A stretch of 64,000 nt of DNA from Allomyces macrogynus ATCC 38327. Its lineage: Eukaryota; Blastocladiomycota; Blastocladiomycetes; Blastocladiales; Blastocladiaceae. Every line of letters begins with the position of its first letter. The stretch's first letter is position 1. The stretch covers positions 357,555 through 421,554 of the forward strand of contig GG745358.1 of the NCBI GenBank assembly GCA_000151295.1. The letters run 5' to 3'. The notes beneath the pieces were generated by a model. The model was given only the letters and a program-made list of their open reading frames with translations. It ran no database searches and was not told the DNA's origin. Both the position numbers and the translations under genes were made by a program. Positions 12,727 to 22,920 of the stretch are shown here, piece by piece.

Positions 12727-14321
12727 AGCTGGATGAGCTGGGTGAAAGAACGTCTTGAAATGGTCGTGGTCAGATGCCAAGCGACAAATCCCAGCAACAT
12801 CAACCTCGATGTGTACAATACACATGCAATCAGCAACACAACTTGGTCGCCTGCCCTACAAAATTGGAGATTGCTTCCTTGTTCAACAAATTACGACCCA
12901 CCATTACATGCAATCAACCTCGGAGCGAGCTTTTGCCATTGTCCACCCATTATTCCGTAATACAACATGCTGTTGATCCGGCATTGCTCGCTCGCATGCC
13001 AAGACTTGACAATGACCGTTACTCAGTTGCAGTTTGACCATGGGCGCCACACAGTCTGTCCTCAAGCAGCCAACTTCGTTACTGCCACTGTAGTCACAGT
13101 CTTTTGAGGAGACCTTGCATCGTTGCGACCAGATTCATGCAGCAACGCTATCCAATGAACGTTGCAGGCGCTGGTCCATGCAAGGTTGCATCGACGCGTG
13201 GAAACAAAAGTGTGGCAATCTGGTTTGTGTTGAGAACCATGCTTGTTGCATTGTTGATTCCAAAACGACCCTCTCTTCTGACCTCTTGAACTAATCGTTG
13301 CAGGCACCCAAGTGTGGACCTCAACATTGATCTGACTGCCATCAGGCGCCTTGTCGACTTGCTCATGACCACAGACAACAAGCGCACAGCTTGAGGCACT
13401 ACTACATCTTATTGCCATGCTTGCAGCCAGTTCTTGGATGGTCACACATCACAAGAATTCTTGTTATCACTCAACAGCCCAGCTTCTCGCATTATTCACG
13501 CCTAAACACATGCTGCAATGCCAATTTTTATGACCAGCCTGCATCCATTCAATATTGCAACTTCAATCCTCATTTGAGCTCTCCATGCCTTGTGGGTCCA
13601 TGTTCTCTTTGGTGGCATGCTTCAACAGCAGTGGGTGATCATTCCCTTGAGCGAGTTAAATATCATTACATTCCTTGCAGCCTCATCTCATCTGTGTCCT
13701 CAATGGACTGCAACATGTCCGAGCTGGTCTGATATTTTGGATAAGCGATTTGACATTGCCCGCATCCCCACTACAGCGTCAGCGAGCCAATATATTTCCG
13801 CAGCTATTCCTCATCAGCACCCTAAACTCTCATTTGAGCACTTGTTTTGAACTGAAGCCTGTGTGAGCTCATATTGTCTTTGGCAGCCAGCTTCAGGAGC
13901 AGTGGGCGAGCTGCATTCAATCACTTGTCAACCACAGCGGGTCCGCTATGACTGTGCTGATAATTATGACGAAGGTGGGAGCATTTAGAAAAACTCCGCC
14001 GGTAAATACGTGATGGCTCAGGTTTTTGCAACAGACAAGTCCGACACCAGCCACATTTTCCAGCCACGGAAGCCACAACGCGATCACGTTTACAACTCGA
14101 ACACACGTTCCCCGTCCATTCTCGTTCTCGGCGACGGTTGTCGTCAGCGCCGCTCCCATCGCGTCCGCCGTCCATTCCTTCCCTGCTCACTCCTCTTAAC
14201 GCTGCTCACTCCGCCAACTTCCTCGCTCTGGGCCCACGCCAACCCTCACGAGCCACGACTTGCCACGCTTGCTGAAAGATCTACCCACCGCCCACCGACC
14301 CCGCGACCCGCCTGCACCGCC
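12727..14321. other. Non-coding gap, lower-GC and CpG-poor from about 12,830 to 13,960
   Basis: No reading frame here has coding character on either strand. Composition shifts to lower GC with few CpG, many TG/CA, and recurring words such as catttgag and ttcaacagcagtggg. The last 350 bp (about 13,970-14,321) return to the GC-rich background and should contain the promoter and leader of the downstream UPRT gene. The central part resembles, on a smaller scale, the CpG-depleted island at 54.6-56.8 kb. Confidence 0.6.
13565..13925. repeat. Degenerate direct duplication, spacing about 270 bp
   Basis: Two similar stretches follow each other: one near 13,571-13,660 (catttgagct ... ctttggtggcatgcttcaacagcagtgggtga) and one near 13,831-13,920 (catttgagca ... 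ctttggcagccagcttcaggagcagtgggcga). Word order and spacing are preserved while bases have diverged, so this looks like an old tandem duplication. Confidence 0.5.
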
Positions 14322-15245
14322 ATGAACACCGCCACCGCGCCCATTCCAGCACCCACATCTTCGACCAAGGCCGTCGACCTGACCGCTCTCGCGAGCCTGA
14401 CCTCTGCCGGCGGCCGCGTGTTCGTCTCGGCGCACCCGCTAGTCGCGCACAAGGTGCGCTTGCTCCGCGACCGCACGACACCCGCGCCACAAGTCCGTGC
14501 GCTCGTGCGAGAAATCGCCAACTTGCTCGGGTACGAAGCGACCGCGGCGCTGCCTGTGGTGGATGAGCAAAAAGCGCGCACGACGCCCGTCGGCGCCGAG
14601 TTTGTGGGCGCGAAAGTGGATGCAGACCGCGTGGGGTTGGTGCCAGTCATGCGCAGTGGGAATGCGATGGTGGAAGGTGCGCTTTATTTGGCGACGATGG
14701 AATGGTGGTGTGGGCTCGGGGTAAATTGGTTTTCTCACGAGAGTCGAGTTGGTTGGGTGTAGCGTTCCTCGACTTGGTCCCGATGGCGCGGGTCCTCCAC
14801 GTCGGTTTGTTCCGCGAAAAGGTACACTTTCACCCGCTCGCCCATGCTCACGCTCCGTCCCCGACCGACGCTAACCCTCCCCGCCGCTCGTACGGACCAG
14901 GCCACGCTGCAGCCTGTCGAATACTACAACAAGCTCCCGTCGACCGTCAACATCGATACCGCCCTGATCCTGGACCCGCTCCTCGCGACCGCCGGCACGG
15001 CCATCGCGACCGTCTCGATCCTCAAGGACTGGGGTCTTTTGGGGACTCAAATCAAGGTCGTCTGTGCGGTCGCGTCGTCGTCAGGGCTCGCGCACTTGCG
15101 CGAGGCGCACCCGGACGTGACCGTGCACGTTGGCGTGGTGGATGCCGGGCTCGATGACCACGGATACGTCGTGCCGGGGGTCGGGGATGTGGGCGACCGG
15201 TTGTACCGGACGGGGAACCATGGACATGAGGAGGATGATGTGTGA
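14322..15245 (+). CDS. UPRT: Uracil phosphoribosyltransferase
   Basis: Salvages uracil with PRPP to UMP. Exons are 14322-14676, 14763-14821 and 14901-15245 (introns 86 and 79 bp); the joins restore a continuous family pattern, including a 59-bp middle exon, for 252 residues. Landmarks: SAHPLVAHKVRLLRDRTT near the N-terminus, VPVMRSGNAMVEAFLDLVP, ARVLHVGLFREK, LQPVEYYNKLP, and the PRPP loop ILDPLLATAGTA at about 161-172, ending in PGVGDVGDRLYRT. The LQPVEYYNKLP form is closer to bacterial Upp and UCK-linked domains than to yeast Fur1. The PRPP loop has ATAG where most homologues have ATGG, a conservative change. The first 35 residues are a low-complexity extension. Confidence 0.92.
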
Positions 15246-15711
15246 GAGCAAGGGCTTTCAAAAGCGATTTATTGTTGATTTTGCTGGAGGAAGGGTCGGC
15301 GTGCGGGTCGCGCGCGGCCAGACTTTGAATGAATTTTATTCATGTCGATCGCCATGGCGGAAAGAGAGATCTCCAACGAGCGCGCCGGTTTCTCGAACAT
15401 GTACATCTTTCGTTTATCGCCGTGCCAAGCGAGCAGAGAAATGGAGCAAGAGGGGAATGGCCAACGCAACTACCGCAACTGCATCTGCAATCCAAACGAG
15501 ACGAGCCCAACCAGCTCGCGCCACGCCGCCCATCCAACGCAACCAAGAGCGAAAGAGGGAAGAAAGGGGGGTGGGGTGGAGGGTAAGGAGAAGAAGAAGG
15601 AAGAAATCACAGACCACTCCATGATCCTTAACAAAAACAGGGCGGGCTGCTGCGACTTGCCGCGTAACCCGCCTTCGGCGCGTGCGTGCGCAAGTTGCGA
15701 AACCGGTCCCG
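15246..15711. other. Convergent 3' gap between UPRT and the kinase gene
   Basis: This 466-bp stretch lies between two stop codons of converging genes. It is purine-rich on the plus strand around 15,540-15,610 (gaagaagaagg tracts) and shows no conserved frame. I see only presumed 3' untranslated sequence. Confidence 0.5.
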
Positions 15712-17163
15712 CTACCGCGTCGCCTTCATCCACGCCGACGTCTGCACGTCGTCCAGTCCCCACCTCAACTTCGGATCCCTCCTGAGCAGCCTCGACAACA
15801 ACAGCTTGGCCTTTTCCGAGACTTGCACGCGGTAGGGCCGGAAATGCGGCGAATACAGCACGTCCTGCGCCGAATCAAACGGCAGGTCCACGTTCAGCAT
15901 CACATAGAGCACGGTCCCCAACGCCCACATTTCCGACTTGACCGGATCAAAGCAGTACTTGCAGGGCGGCGCCGTCGGGTCCTCGTCGCGCGGACACGCG
16001 TGGTCATTGGACCGTAACGACTCGGGCGAGTTGTACGCGTCGGTGCCGAGACTGCCGTGCAATGGCACGTTCGCGGGCCCTGCCGACCCGAAATCAATGA
16101 CCTTGAGGTGCAGCGAGTCCGACAGGATTAGGTTCTCGTCCTTGATATCGTTATGGCACAGGTTGTGCGCGTGCAAGTAGGCCATTGCGTCAACGAGCTG
16201 CCGAAACACGAGCCGCGCGCGGGGCTCGCAAAACGGACCGAACCGCTCGAGACACTCGAACAAGTCGCGCGACGTCTTGAACAGCGGGACGGGACCGAGC
16301 GATTGCTGGCCCGCGAGAAACGCCTCGAACGTGGCACGTCTTGGGGATACGACCATCATTGCGACTTCGCCGCAAATGGACGTGCGCTGCGACCGGCACG
16401 GACTCGACGTGCGCGACTGCAGTGGGGTCGCGCCGTACCCGCGTTCGGGACGTTCCTGGTTCCACGCGTGGTCGACCTCGGCCTCGGACCAGGCCACATC
16501 CGGGCCCGCGAGTTCCATGACCAGGTAGTAGAAGGCGTCGTCCTCGAAATGCGCCAACAGCCGAATCAGGTTCGGGTGCGACAGCTGGCTGAGCACGCGG
16601 ATCTCGACGGGCATGTCGGCCGGTGGTGTCGGTGTCGGCGTGCGTAGGCGTGCGGGCGCACCGTTCGGCGGCAGCTCAAGCGTGAGTGCGGCGGGGGTCG
16701 GTGCGGGCGTTGGGACGGGGGCGGCAAAGAACATGGGCGACGGGGAGCGCGACGCCACGGCGGGCGGGCCAGGACCGCCGAGCGACTCGTGCGCGGCGAG
16801 TGCCATGGCTTCGTCCTTAAAAATGAACTTGACGGCAACGGCACGGCCAGGTCCAAACTCATCCCGCGAGGGGCGTTGCAGCGGGACGTCGGCGAGGGCG
16901 GCGGCGGCGACGGCCTCGGGTGTTGCTGGATCGACATTGCTGTCGGCAGCAGCGGGACCGCGCACGGGTGTCGTTGGCGACGTCGGCGTCGGCGGCTGCG
17001 TGGGTGATGGCGGCGGGACGGTACGGCGCAAGACGGCACGCAGGACGACGGCGTGCGCGCCGAGCCCGAGGACTTCCTCGGACAGGTGCACGAGGTCGAG
17101 CAGCGCCGGGTGCAGGTCGGCGCCGAACAGGTGCGTGCGCGGCACGGGCGCCAGGAGGTCCAT
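15712..17163 (-). CDS. PAS-kinase-like (CAMK-type) serine/threonine kinase with an HND catalytic loop
   Basis: Single exon, 483 residues from MDLLAPVPRTH (the homology start; the upstream frame is Pro/Arg-rich). A protein kinase domain is broken by three low-complexity inserts. It has the Gly-rich loop GLGAHAVV, the lysine strand AVKFIFKDE, LSQLSHPNLIRLLAHFED, the catalytic loop LCHNDIKDENLIL near residue 333, VIDFGSAG, GSLGTDAYNSPE and SEMWALGTVLYVML with LPFDSAQD. The EN(L/V)IL, DFGSA and WALG pattern is that of the PSK/PAS kinase group, which couples nutrients to glycogen and cell-wall metabolism. No PAS domain is present in this frame. The usual HRD is HND, so the arginine that senses activation-loop phosphorylation is missing and activity may not need it. 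Confidence 0.78.
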   Translation of the reverse strand: MDLLAPVPRTHLFGADLHPALLDLVHLSEEVLGLGAHAVVLRAVLRRTVPPPSPTQPPTPTSPTTPVRGPAAADSNVDPATPEAVAAAALADVPLQRPSRDEFGPGRAVAVKFIFKDEAMALAAHESLGGPGPPAVASRSPSPMFFAAPVPTPAPTPAALTLELPPNGAPARLRTPTPTPPADMPVEIRVLSQLSHPNLIRLLAHFEDDAFYYLVMELAGPDVAWSEAEVDHAWNQERPERGYGATPLQSRTSSPCRSQRTSICGEVAMMVVSPRRATFEAFLAGQQSLGPVPLFKTSRDLFECLERFGPFCEPRARLVFRQLVDAMAYLHAHNLCHNDIKDENLILSDSLHLKVIDFGSAGPANVPLHGSLGTDAYNSPESLRSNDHACPRDEDPTAPPCKYCFDPVKSEMWALGTVLYVMLNVDLPFDSAQDVLYSPHFRPYRVQVSEKAKLLLSRLLRRDPKLRWGLDDVQTSAWMKATR

Positions 17164-18068
17164 CTTGGTATGGGGAGCTGAGCGGGCGGGTGGATCGAGT
17201 CTAGGACAGGTTGGCGGGTCCGGCTTCAAAATCGAGGGCGGTGGGCGGCGAGGAGAGCGCGCGCGCAAGGAGAGTGGGTTGCGGGGGAGAGGAGCGGCGC
17301 GAGAGGCGCGGAGAGTGGGTCCTCGGCGTCCAAGTCGGGCACGCGGTCGACCGACGTGGGCGCTGTGGTGGCAGCAGGCAGGCTGGGTGCGCGCAACGGC
17401 AGCGCAGGTTCAACCAAGCACAGTGATGTCGCCAGCGCCGCCGCCTCCAAATCTCGAAATCGGCCGTCGGCGCGCGGCTGGCAGGCAGGCGGATCGGAGA
17501 GACGAGGGCCGATTGCACGAGCTCGGCGGGGGCGGGCGCGGACGCGGACGCGGGCAGGGATCGCGCTTGCGTGGAGGGAGACACTAGCAGCAAAGTGGGC
17601 GCGTGCGGGGTCGGCAGTCACAGCGTTGGGCGAGTGGGCGGCGGACGGCACAGGCGGGATGGGCGCAATGCAGGCAGTTACAGGCACACACGCGGGATGA
17701 TGGCGAGCGTGGGCGGGCGCGGCGCGATCTCGCGAGTCGACGGCACGACTACGACGGCGGAGACGACGACGGCGGGGAGACGAGCAGCTGAACGTCGGGA
17801 GCGGTCCTGGTGGATGGACGACCGGGCCACCGGGCGGAACAAACCGGCGGCGCGTCTCGCACGAACATGGTTTAGATCACGTGGTGTAGGGTGTGCGTTT
17901 TGGGCAGGGATCGCGCGACCAGTCTGCCATGCCTGTCGTCGAGTCGCGTGGGTTCACGCCGCTGTGCTGCCACTCGACCAACGTTCAGCAAACGGCTGCC
18001 GTGCTCAAGCTGGCCACCACCACAAACGACTGCCATCGTTGCCGCCGCTTGCTGCCGTCGACGCCAAC
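17164..18068. other. Divergent intergenic region between the kinase gene and OSCP
   Basis: This 905-bp GC-rich gap probably carries promoters for both flanking genes. Several long frames cross it on the plus strand, but their Arg/Gly/Ala-rich products look like GC-bias artefacts and none has an intron-exon pattern that I can support. Confidence 0.5.
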
Positions 18069-19045
18069 ATGTTCGCCCTCCGCCAGTCCGCCCCCAAGGT
18101 CCGCCACGACCCGAACGCCGTGCCGTCGCCGCGTGCGTGCCGAGTGCGGGCAGTCTTTGGTCGGTCGGGCCAGTTCAGCAACCGACAAGTGATGGCGCCG
18201 GCGACTTTTTGCCCGTTGCCCGCCAACTTGCCCGCCAAACGACCAGATCTGCTCGCTCGCTCGCTCAGCGTGCGCGCGCACGCGAGGCGCTCGGCCACTA
18301 GTATCCTGGACAATCGGAGCGCAGCGACTGAATTCCACGGCTGCCCTCCCCTTGTCTAGCTCACGCGCAGCTTCGCTTCGGCGGCCGCGGCCGCCGTGCA
18401 GGCGCCGATTCAGATGCACTCGCTCGACGGCCGCTACGCGACGGCGCTCTTCACGGCCGCCTCCAAGTCGTCCACGCTGCCCGAGGTCGAGGCCGACTTC
18501 AAGAAGTTTGGCGCGCAGCTGCAAAAGGACGCGTCGTTCCGTGCCTTCATCGAGTCGCCCGTGGTCGACCGCCTGCACAAGAAGGACGCGATCGCTGCCG
18601 TGGTCGAGAAGCAGGGCTACTCGGCGACGACCGCCAACTTTTTCGCGCTCCTCGCCGAGAACGGCCGTCTCGACCTGACGACCAAGATTGTCGACTCGTT
18701 TGCCGAGCTCATGGCCGCGCACCGTGGTGAGGTCCCCGTCGTCGTCACGTCGGCCAAGGAGCTTGACGCCAAGACGCTCGCGCGTGTCCGTGACTCGTTG
18801 GCCCGTGGCGCCTTCACCAAGCCAGGCCAGTCGCTACTCGTCTCGAACAAGGTCAACCCGTCGATTCTCGGCGGGATGATCGTCGAAGTTGGTGATCAGA
18901 CGATTGATATGTCGGTCTCGTCCAAGATTGCCAAGATCCAGAAGATCCTGTCGGGTGCGCAACGCTTTTTTTGCTGGTCTCATGGTAACGCGCTCACAGA
19001 AACTGACGGTCGTGCCTTTCTTCGTGAACTACAGAGACCGTCTAA
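18069..19045 (+). CDS. ATP5: ATP synthase oligomycin-sensitivity-conferring protein (OSCP, mitochondrial delta)
   Basis: OSCP caps the F1 head of mitochondrial ATP synthase and joins it to the peripheral stalk. The best model is exon 1 18069-18098 (MFALRQSAPK), exon 2 18360-18954 and exon 3 19035-19045, giving 211 residues, the usual family size. Exon 2 begins LTRSFASAAAAA, completing a mitochondrial presequence, then has MHSLDGRYATALFTAASK, FFALLAENGRLDLTTKIVDSF and the signature KVNPSILGGMIVEVGDQTIDMSVSSKI. The 80-bp last intron (donor GTGCGC, acceptor aactacag) gives the terminus KIQKILSETV. The first intron is less sure: GTCCGC is an unusual donor and 261 bp is long. A donor at 18189 would also keep frame and lengthen the presequence. 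Confidence 0.88.
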
Positions 19046-19590
19046 AGCGGTGTATCGCGCGCGGCCGGCCCGTTGGCCGTTCCCTCCCGTTGTCTTGCAC
19101 CACCTCTCCTTTGCCGTTGTTCCGGTGTCGTTAGCCCGCTCGTTCCCCCTAGTCTCTCTGCTCAACATGTTTACGTGCTGTTGTTCACGGGGCCAGGAGC
19201 CGTCGTGCCGCGACCTCGCGCTCCCGGTCAAGCGAGTGGGTGGAGTACGCCGACTCGACCGCGGGCTGGCCCTCCTCTTCGTCCTCCCCCTGGTAGGTGC
19301 AATAAACATATCCGCAGCACACAGCCGAAAATCAATCAATGAGTGAAATGCAAATGTGGAATGCCGTTGCAGACTGGTTTGTGGTCGCGACAGGAATGAA
19401 GCACACACTGCTCGCCCTCCGACGAGCGTCCATGGCTCGAGACCAGCGAGTTCGGTGAGCCGCACAGAAGTGCAGCGAACGTCAAACAGACGCGTGGGTG
19501 CGTGAGCCGCGAGGCCGTTCAAGAGCTGCGCACCTGCCATCCCGCTGGCCAGACGCTCGCGCTGTCCAGCTCCATTTTTGCACGAAAGAC
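19046..19590. other. Intergenic, OSCP 3' end and promoter of the C7orf25-like gene
   Basis: This 545-bp gap contains an AATAAA at 19301-19306, a good candidate polyadenylation signal for OSCP. A frame from OSCP exon 2 reads through here but only by skipping the last intron. I see nothing else. Confidence 0.5.
19301..19306 (+). terminator. Candidate polyadenylation signal for OSCP
   Basis: AATAAA occurs about 255 bp after the OSCP stop codon, in GC-rich sequence where it is unlikely by chance. The role is inferred from position and orientation. Confidence 0.4.
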
Positions 19591-21459
19591 ATGAGCGCGC
19601 CGCCGCCAACCGATCTCCCTTCGCATCACTACGCGCACTCGCAGGAGCGCGTCCCTGCCGTCCACAATGTCGTCGGCACAGCGGCCACCGCGAACGCTGC
19701 CGCTCCAACCCCGACGACCACGACCACCACGAGCTCGTCAGCCATGCCCGTGCCCATCCACGACCACGGCCCTGTCCTGTGCACGTACGGCGGCGGCACC
19801 GTCGCACCGTCGCCGCTGACACCCATCCCGACTCCACCGCCCGCACCCGGGCCGTCGGCCACGACCACGTCCTCGCCAGGCCCCGACGCATCGCTCTATG
19901 ACCGCGCTGTCGCGCTGCACGCACGCTGCGCCGCCCTCCTGCCCCCGCTCGCCGCATTCGAGCCCGCGACCGCGCTCGAGAATGGCGGGTGTTCATGGAC
20001 CGCCTACGACGGCGGGCGCACGTCCGTCTGGCCATACCTCAGCACCCAACGCCGTCCGATCGAGGGCCTGCACTCGCTCGACCGCACGATCCGCGCCGAA
20101 CTGCGGTTCCTCGAATCCCTTTTGCGCAACCCGGACCGGATCCGCGAGTCGCATGTGACGGCGACCAATGTCCTGCAGCTCGAAGTCGTCGTACAGGCAC
20201 TCGTCGCTGAACCCGCGCCGGTCGCTGTCATGAAGACGTTTGTCTACTACGACCCGTGTCCCGTTTGCGACGAGGGGGACGTGTGCACGTGCGCGCCCGA
20301 GACGCGCCGCGAGCGCGAGCATTCTGTGAAGGTCGACTTGATCGCGGACCACGGTGCGAAGTGGCTCAAGTTGCGCGCGCGCAACGAGCGTGGGGTCGAG
20401 TACGAGTTTTTGGACGATCCGCACTACGTGAGCGAGTCGGACGAGTCCGACGAATCCGACTCGGACGATAGCGACCTCGAGCCCGAAATCGCCGAACTCG
20501 CGTCAGCATCGCGGTCGATCCGGGACCATTTCGCGCACTATGCGCGTGCCGCGGACGCGCACCCGGTGCACTACTCACCGCCGCGTGTCGTGATCCGGTT
20601 CTGTCACCTCGAGACGCCGGACCCGCGGGTCGTTGCTCTGCTCGAGTCGGCCGGGTTGGAAGTCGAGGGCGCCGCCGCACACGCGACCGTGCCACACCCC
20701 GTGTCGGCGCCGATCCCGCCGCTCCGGCCCGTCCTGAACCTCGACGGCTCCACACTGATCGCGCTCACGTCTGACCTGGCCCACACACACACGATGACCT
20801 CGCGCACGGCCAGTTCGCAGGCGGCGTTCGCCGCGCAACTCGATGCGGAACAGGCAACCCCGTTGCTCGCACCGCTCGTGGCCGTTCTCGCCCGCGCAGA
20901 CCGACTCGTCGTGACGCAAGTCGCACTCGATCATTTCCGTGACGTCGCCGCCGTCGTTGCCGGACCCACCGAGCGACTCCGCGTGCAGTTCCTGTTCCCG
21001 TCCCTCTTACCTGACGCCGCCCACGCGGACCCGAGCGCCGTCGTCGCCGCGGCCGGAATCCTCGCTCGTTTACCTAAGATCCACGTCGTGCCCGACTCGG
21101 TGGCCCCCGTGTTCACGCAGATTCAAGCCAAGCTCGACGCGCACGGGGAGGCACGAAATGCCGCCATTGCGGCGGCAGCCGCAAGTGGCGCGGGTACGGG
21201 GAGGGGGAGCAAGGTGCCGCCGCTGTACGTGAACGGGCGGCGGCCGGGGAAATTGAAGTGGTTGCACGCGCAAGTGTTTGGGACTGGGCATGGGGTGCAG
21301 GCCACAACAGTCACGGCGAATTTGGCGCTCGTGCGGTCGTTGCAGGAACTCGGGGTCCCGCTGAGTGTCTGGGTGCACCAGCCGCGGTCGTTGACGGAGA
21401 GGAAGGATTTGATGTTGGTGGCCGCGGGTGGGGCGGAGGGGCGCGGCGAGTCGCCGTGA
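19591..21459 (+). CDS. C7orf25/UPF0415-like protein (DUF1308 PIN-like domain)
   Basis: Single exon, 622 residues starting at MSAPPPTDLP; the frame is open 31 codons upstream, without a better ATG. After a disordered, Pro/Thr-rich first 100 residues comes a helical N-domain (about 110-220). A Ser/Asp acidic run (YVSESDESDESDSDDSD) follows near 275. The C-terminal half starts with PVLNLDGSTLIALTSDLAH (about 379-397), the hallmark strand and helix of DUF1308, in which the Asp and Thr/Ser sit where PIN-like nucleases place metal ligands. It ends with VFGTGHGVQATTVTANLALVRSL and SVWVHQPRSLTERK. The role in other eukaryotes is unknown. A cysteine cluster CPVCDEGDVCTC near residue 226 could bind a metal and may be lineage-specific. 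Confidence 0.72.
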   Translation: MSAPPPTDLPSHHYAHSQERVPAVHNVVGTAATANAAAPTPTTTTTTSSSAMPVPIHDHGPVLCTYGGGTVAPSPLTPIPTPPPAPGPSATTTSSPGPDASLYDRAVALHARCAALLPPLAAFEPATALENGGCSWTAYDGGRTSVWPYLSTQRRPIEGLHSLDRTIRAELRFLESLLRNPDRIRESHVTATNVLQLEVVVQALVAEPAPVAVMKTFVYYDPCPVCDEGDVCTCAPETRREREHSVKVDLIADHGAKWLKLRARNERGVEYEFLDDPHYVSESDESDESDSDDSDLEPEIAELASASRSIRDHFAHYARAADAHPVHYSPPRVVIRFCHLETPDPRVVALLESAGLEVEGAAAHATVPHPVSAPIPPLRPVLNLDGSTLIALTSDLAHTHTMTSRTASSQAAFAAQLDAEQATPLLAPLVAVLARADRLVVTQVALDHFRDVAAVVAGPTERLRVQFLFPSLLPDAAHADPSAVVAAAGILARLPKIHVVPDSVAPVFTQIQAKLDAHGEARNAAIAAAAASGAGTGRGSKVPPLYVNGRRPGKLKWLHAQVFGTGHGVQATTVTANLALVRSLQELGVPLSVWVHQPRSLTERKDLMLVAAGGAEGRGESP

Positions 21460-21875
21460 TCGGTGGAGAAGAGTGAAGGTGGGGTGGAGCGTGGAGGATG
21501 CGCGCTGGTTTTGATTGTTTTGGAGATGGGAGGGTCGGGGTCGTGCTCAGATGTTTTTGTTGATACAAATGCGTTCCGCGGTACCTATGGCCTCTCTCGG
21601 GTTGCGATCGACGGGCAACAGTCCAAAAGAAGCGCTGGCGAGGGCGGACTGGAGAGGGTGCGCGTCAATTTTGTTGGGTTTGGAGATTTGAGGGTCGAGT
21701 CGTGCGTGCTTCATGTTGGCGCTGATCCAGTTTTGTTCCAGCTACGGTCTTTTTTTTGCAACGCACGCCTGCCGGCCAACAACATCTCATTGTGTCGTCC
21801 AAAAGAAAGCGCTAGGATAGATTTTAGACGAGACACTCGCAACACCAACACAAAACCAAAACGAAACCAACAAAA
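21460..21875. other. Convergent 3' gap with a degenerate tandem duplication
   Basis: This 416-bp gap lies between two converging stop codons and is G/T-rich on the plus strand. It has no conserved frame; its notable content is the imperfect duplication listed separately. Confidence 0.55.
21508..21825. repeat. Imperfect tandem duplication, unit about 150-165 bp
   Basis: The stretch beginning tgcgcgctggttttgattgt near 21,509 matches tgcgcgtcaattttgttggg near 21,659. Both continue through tttggagat, gagggtcg and gtcgtgc, and both later reach tccaaaagaa(a)gcgct (near 21,621 and 21,799). Order is kept with many substitutions and small indels, so this is an old duplication rather than an active satellite. 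Confidence 0.6.
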
Positions 21876-22601
21876 CTAGACGCGCAGGGACGGATCCGCG
21901 GCCGCGTCGGGCCCAATCACCGGCCGGTACGCCGTTTTGCTCACAAACGACTTGGCGATATTCTTCTTGTACGGATGGTCCTTACCCGGGAAAATCAACA
22001 GCCGCGCCATCCGGTCGTCGCGCAGTCGGTTCTTGGGCAGCATGCCGCTCACGGCGTGCCTGATCACCTACAAACACACACCGAGATCGGACATGAGCGG
22101 GTGGGACCACGGATGGGTGGAGAAGGTGCGGAGAGCACGCACCTCGGTGGGCTTCTTGGTGATCATGTCCTTGAACGGCACTTCGCGCAACCCGCCTGGA
22201 TGGCCGGTGTGGTACCGGTAGAGCTTTTGCTGTGCCTTGGTGCCCGTGACACGCACGCGGGCCGCGTTGGTCACGACAACGTAGTCGCCGCAGTCGGCTA
22301 CATGAGCGGGAATGACAGGGGGTCGGGTGCGAATCGCCGTCAGATTGGGTCCGTGTGTGGTATTTACGGATCACGGCCGCTGCCGTTCGCGGTCGCTGTC
22401 GCAGTCACCGCGGAGATCGCCGACGGAGCTGACCGTCAAGAGGGGCAGGTACAGACCAGCCGGGTCGAAAATCGGCTTGTGCTTGCCCATCAACAGCTTG
22501 GCGATTTCGGGCGAGACACGGCCCAACACCTGGTTGGCGACATTCACTTCGTGCCAGACGCGCGCGTAGGCGAGCGCTGTGCTCCCGACCGCTTGAGACA
22601 T
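21876..22601 (-). CDS. MRPL13: Mitochondrial large-subunit ribosomal protein uL13m
   Basis: Minus-strand exons are 22601-22457, 22297-22143 and 22067-21876 (introns 159 and 75 bp), giving 163 residues. The joined protein follows the L13 fold: [31 protein letters not shown], then [43 protein letters not shown], and [14 protein letters not shown]. The C-terminus ([11 protein letters not shown]...) and overall length fit the mitochondrial (yeast Mrpl23) rather than the cytosolic form. The N-terminal dozen residues could serve as an import signal. The first donor is GTCTGT, not the usual GTRNGT, but it is the only choice that restores [10 protein letters not shown]. Confidence 0.92.
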
Positions 22602-22920
22602 GGTTGCTGCAAGTTGGTCGAGTCGGGTCGTGGTCCAAGCCGCAGCTGCTCACGATTGGCCGTCGTGATGGTGGTCGTTGATCAAAAATTGGGCAGACAG
22701 GATCGTGTGATGCGGGAGCGTGCACGTGAGGTTCACAGAGATGGTTTGCCACGGAAAATGGATGCGCACTGAACCAACTCAGCGCGCTCACACAACCGCG
22801 GTCCGGGATTGACAAGCACGGCCGCGGCGTTGACTTCTTCTCTCCAGCCCGACCAGAGCGAGCAGGGTCGAACCGAGGAGAAACCGAGTGAAGAAGCCGC
22901 CGTGCACCGGCACCACGACC
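22602..22920. other. Short divergent promoter region
   Basis: This 319-bp stretch separates the start codons of MRPL13 (minus) and the zinc-knuckle gene (plus), so it presumably drives both. I see no TATA box or other clear element. Confidence 0.45.
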
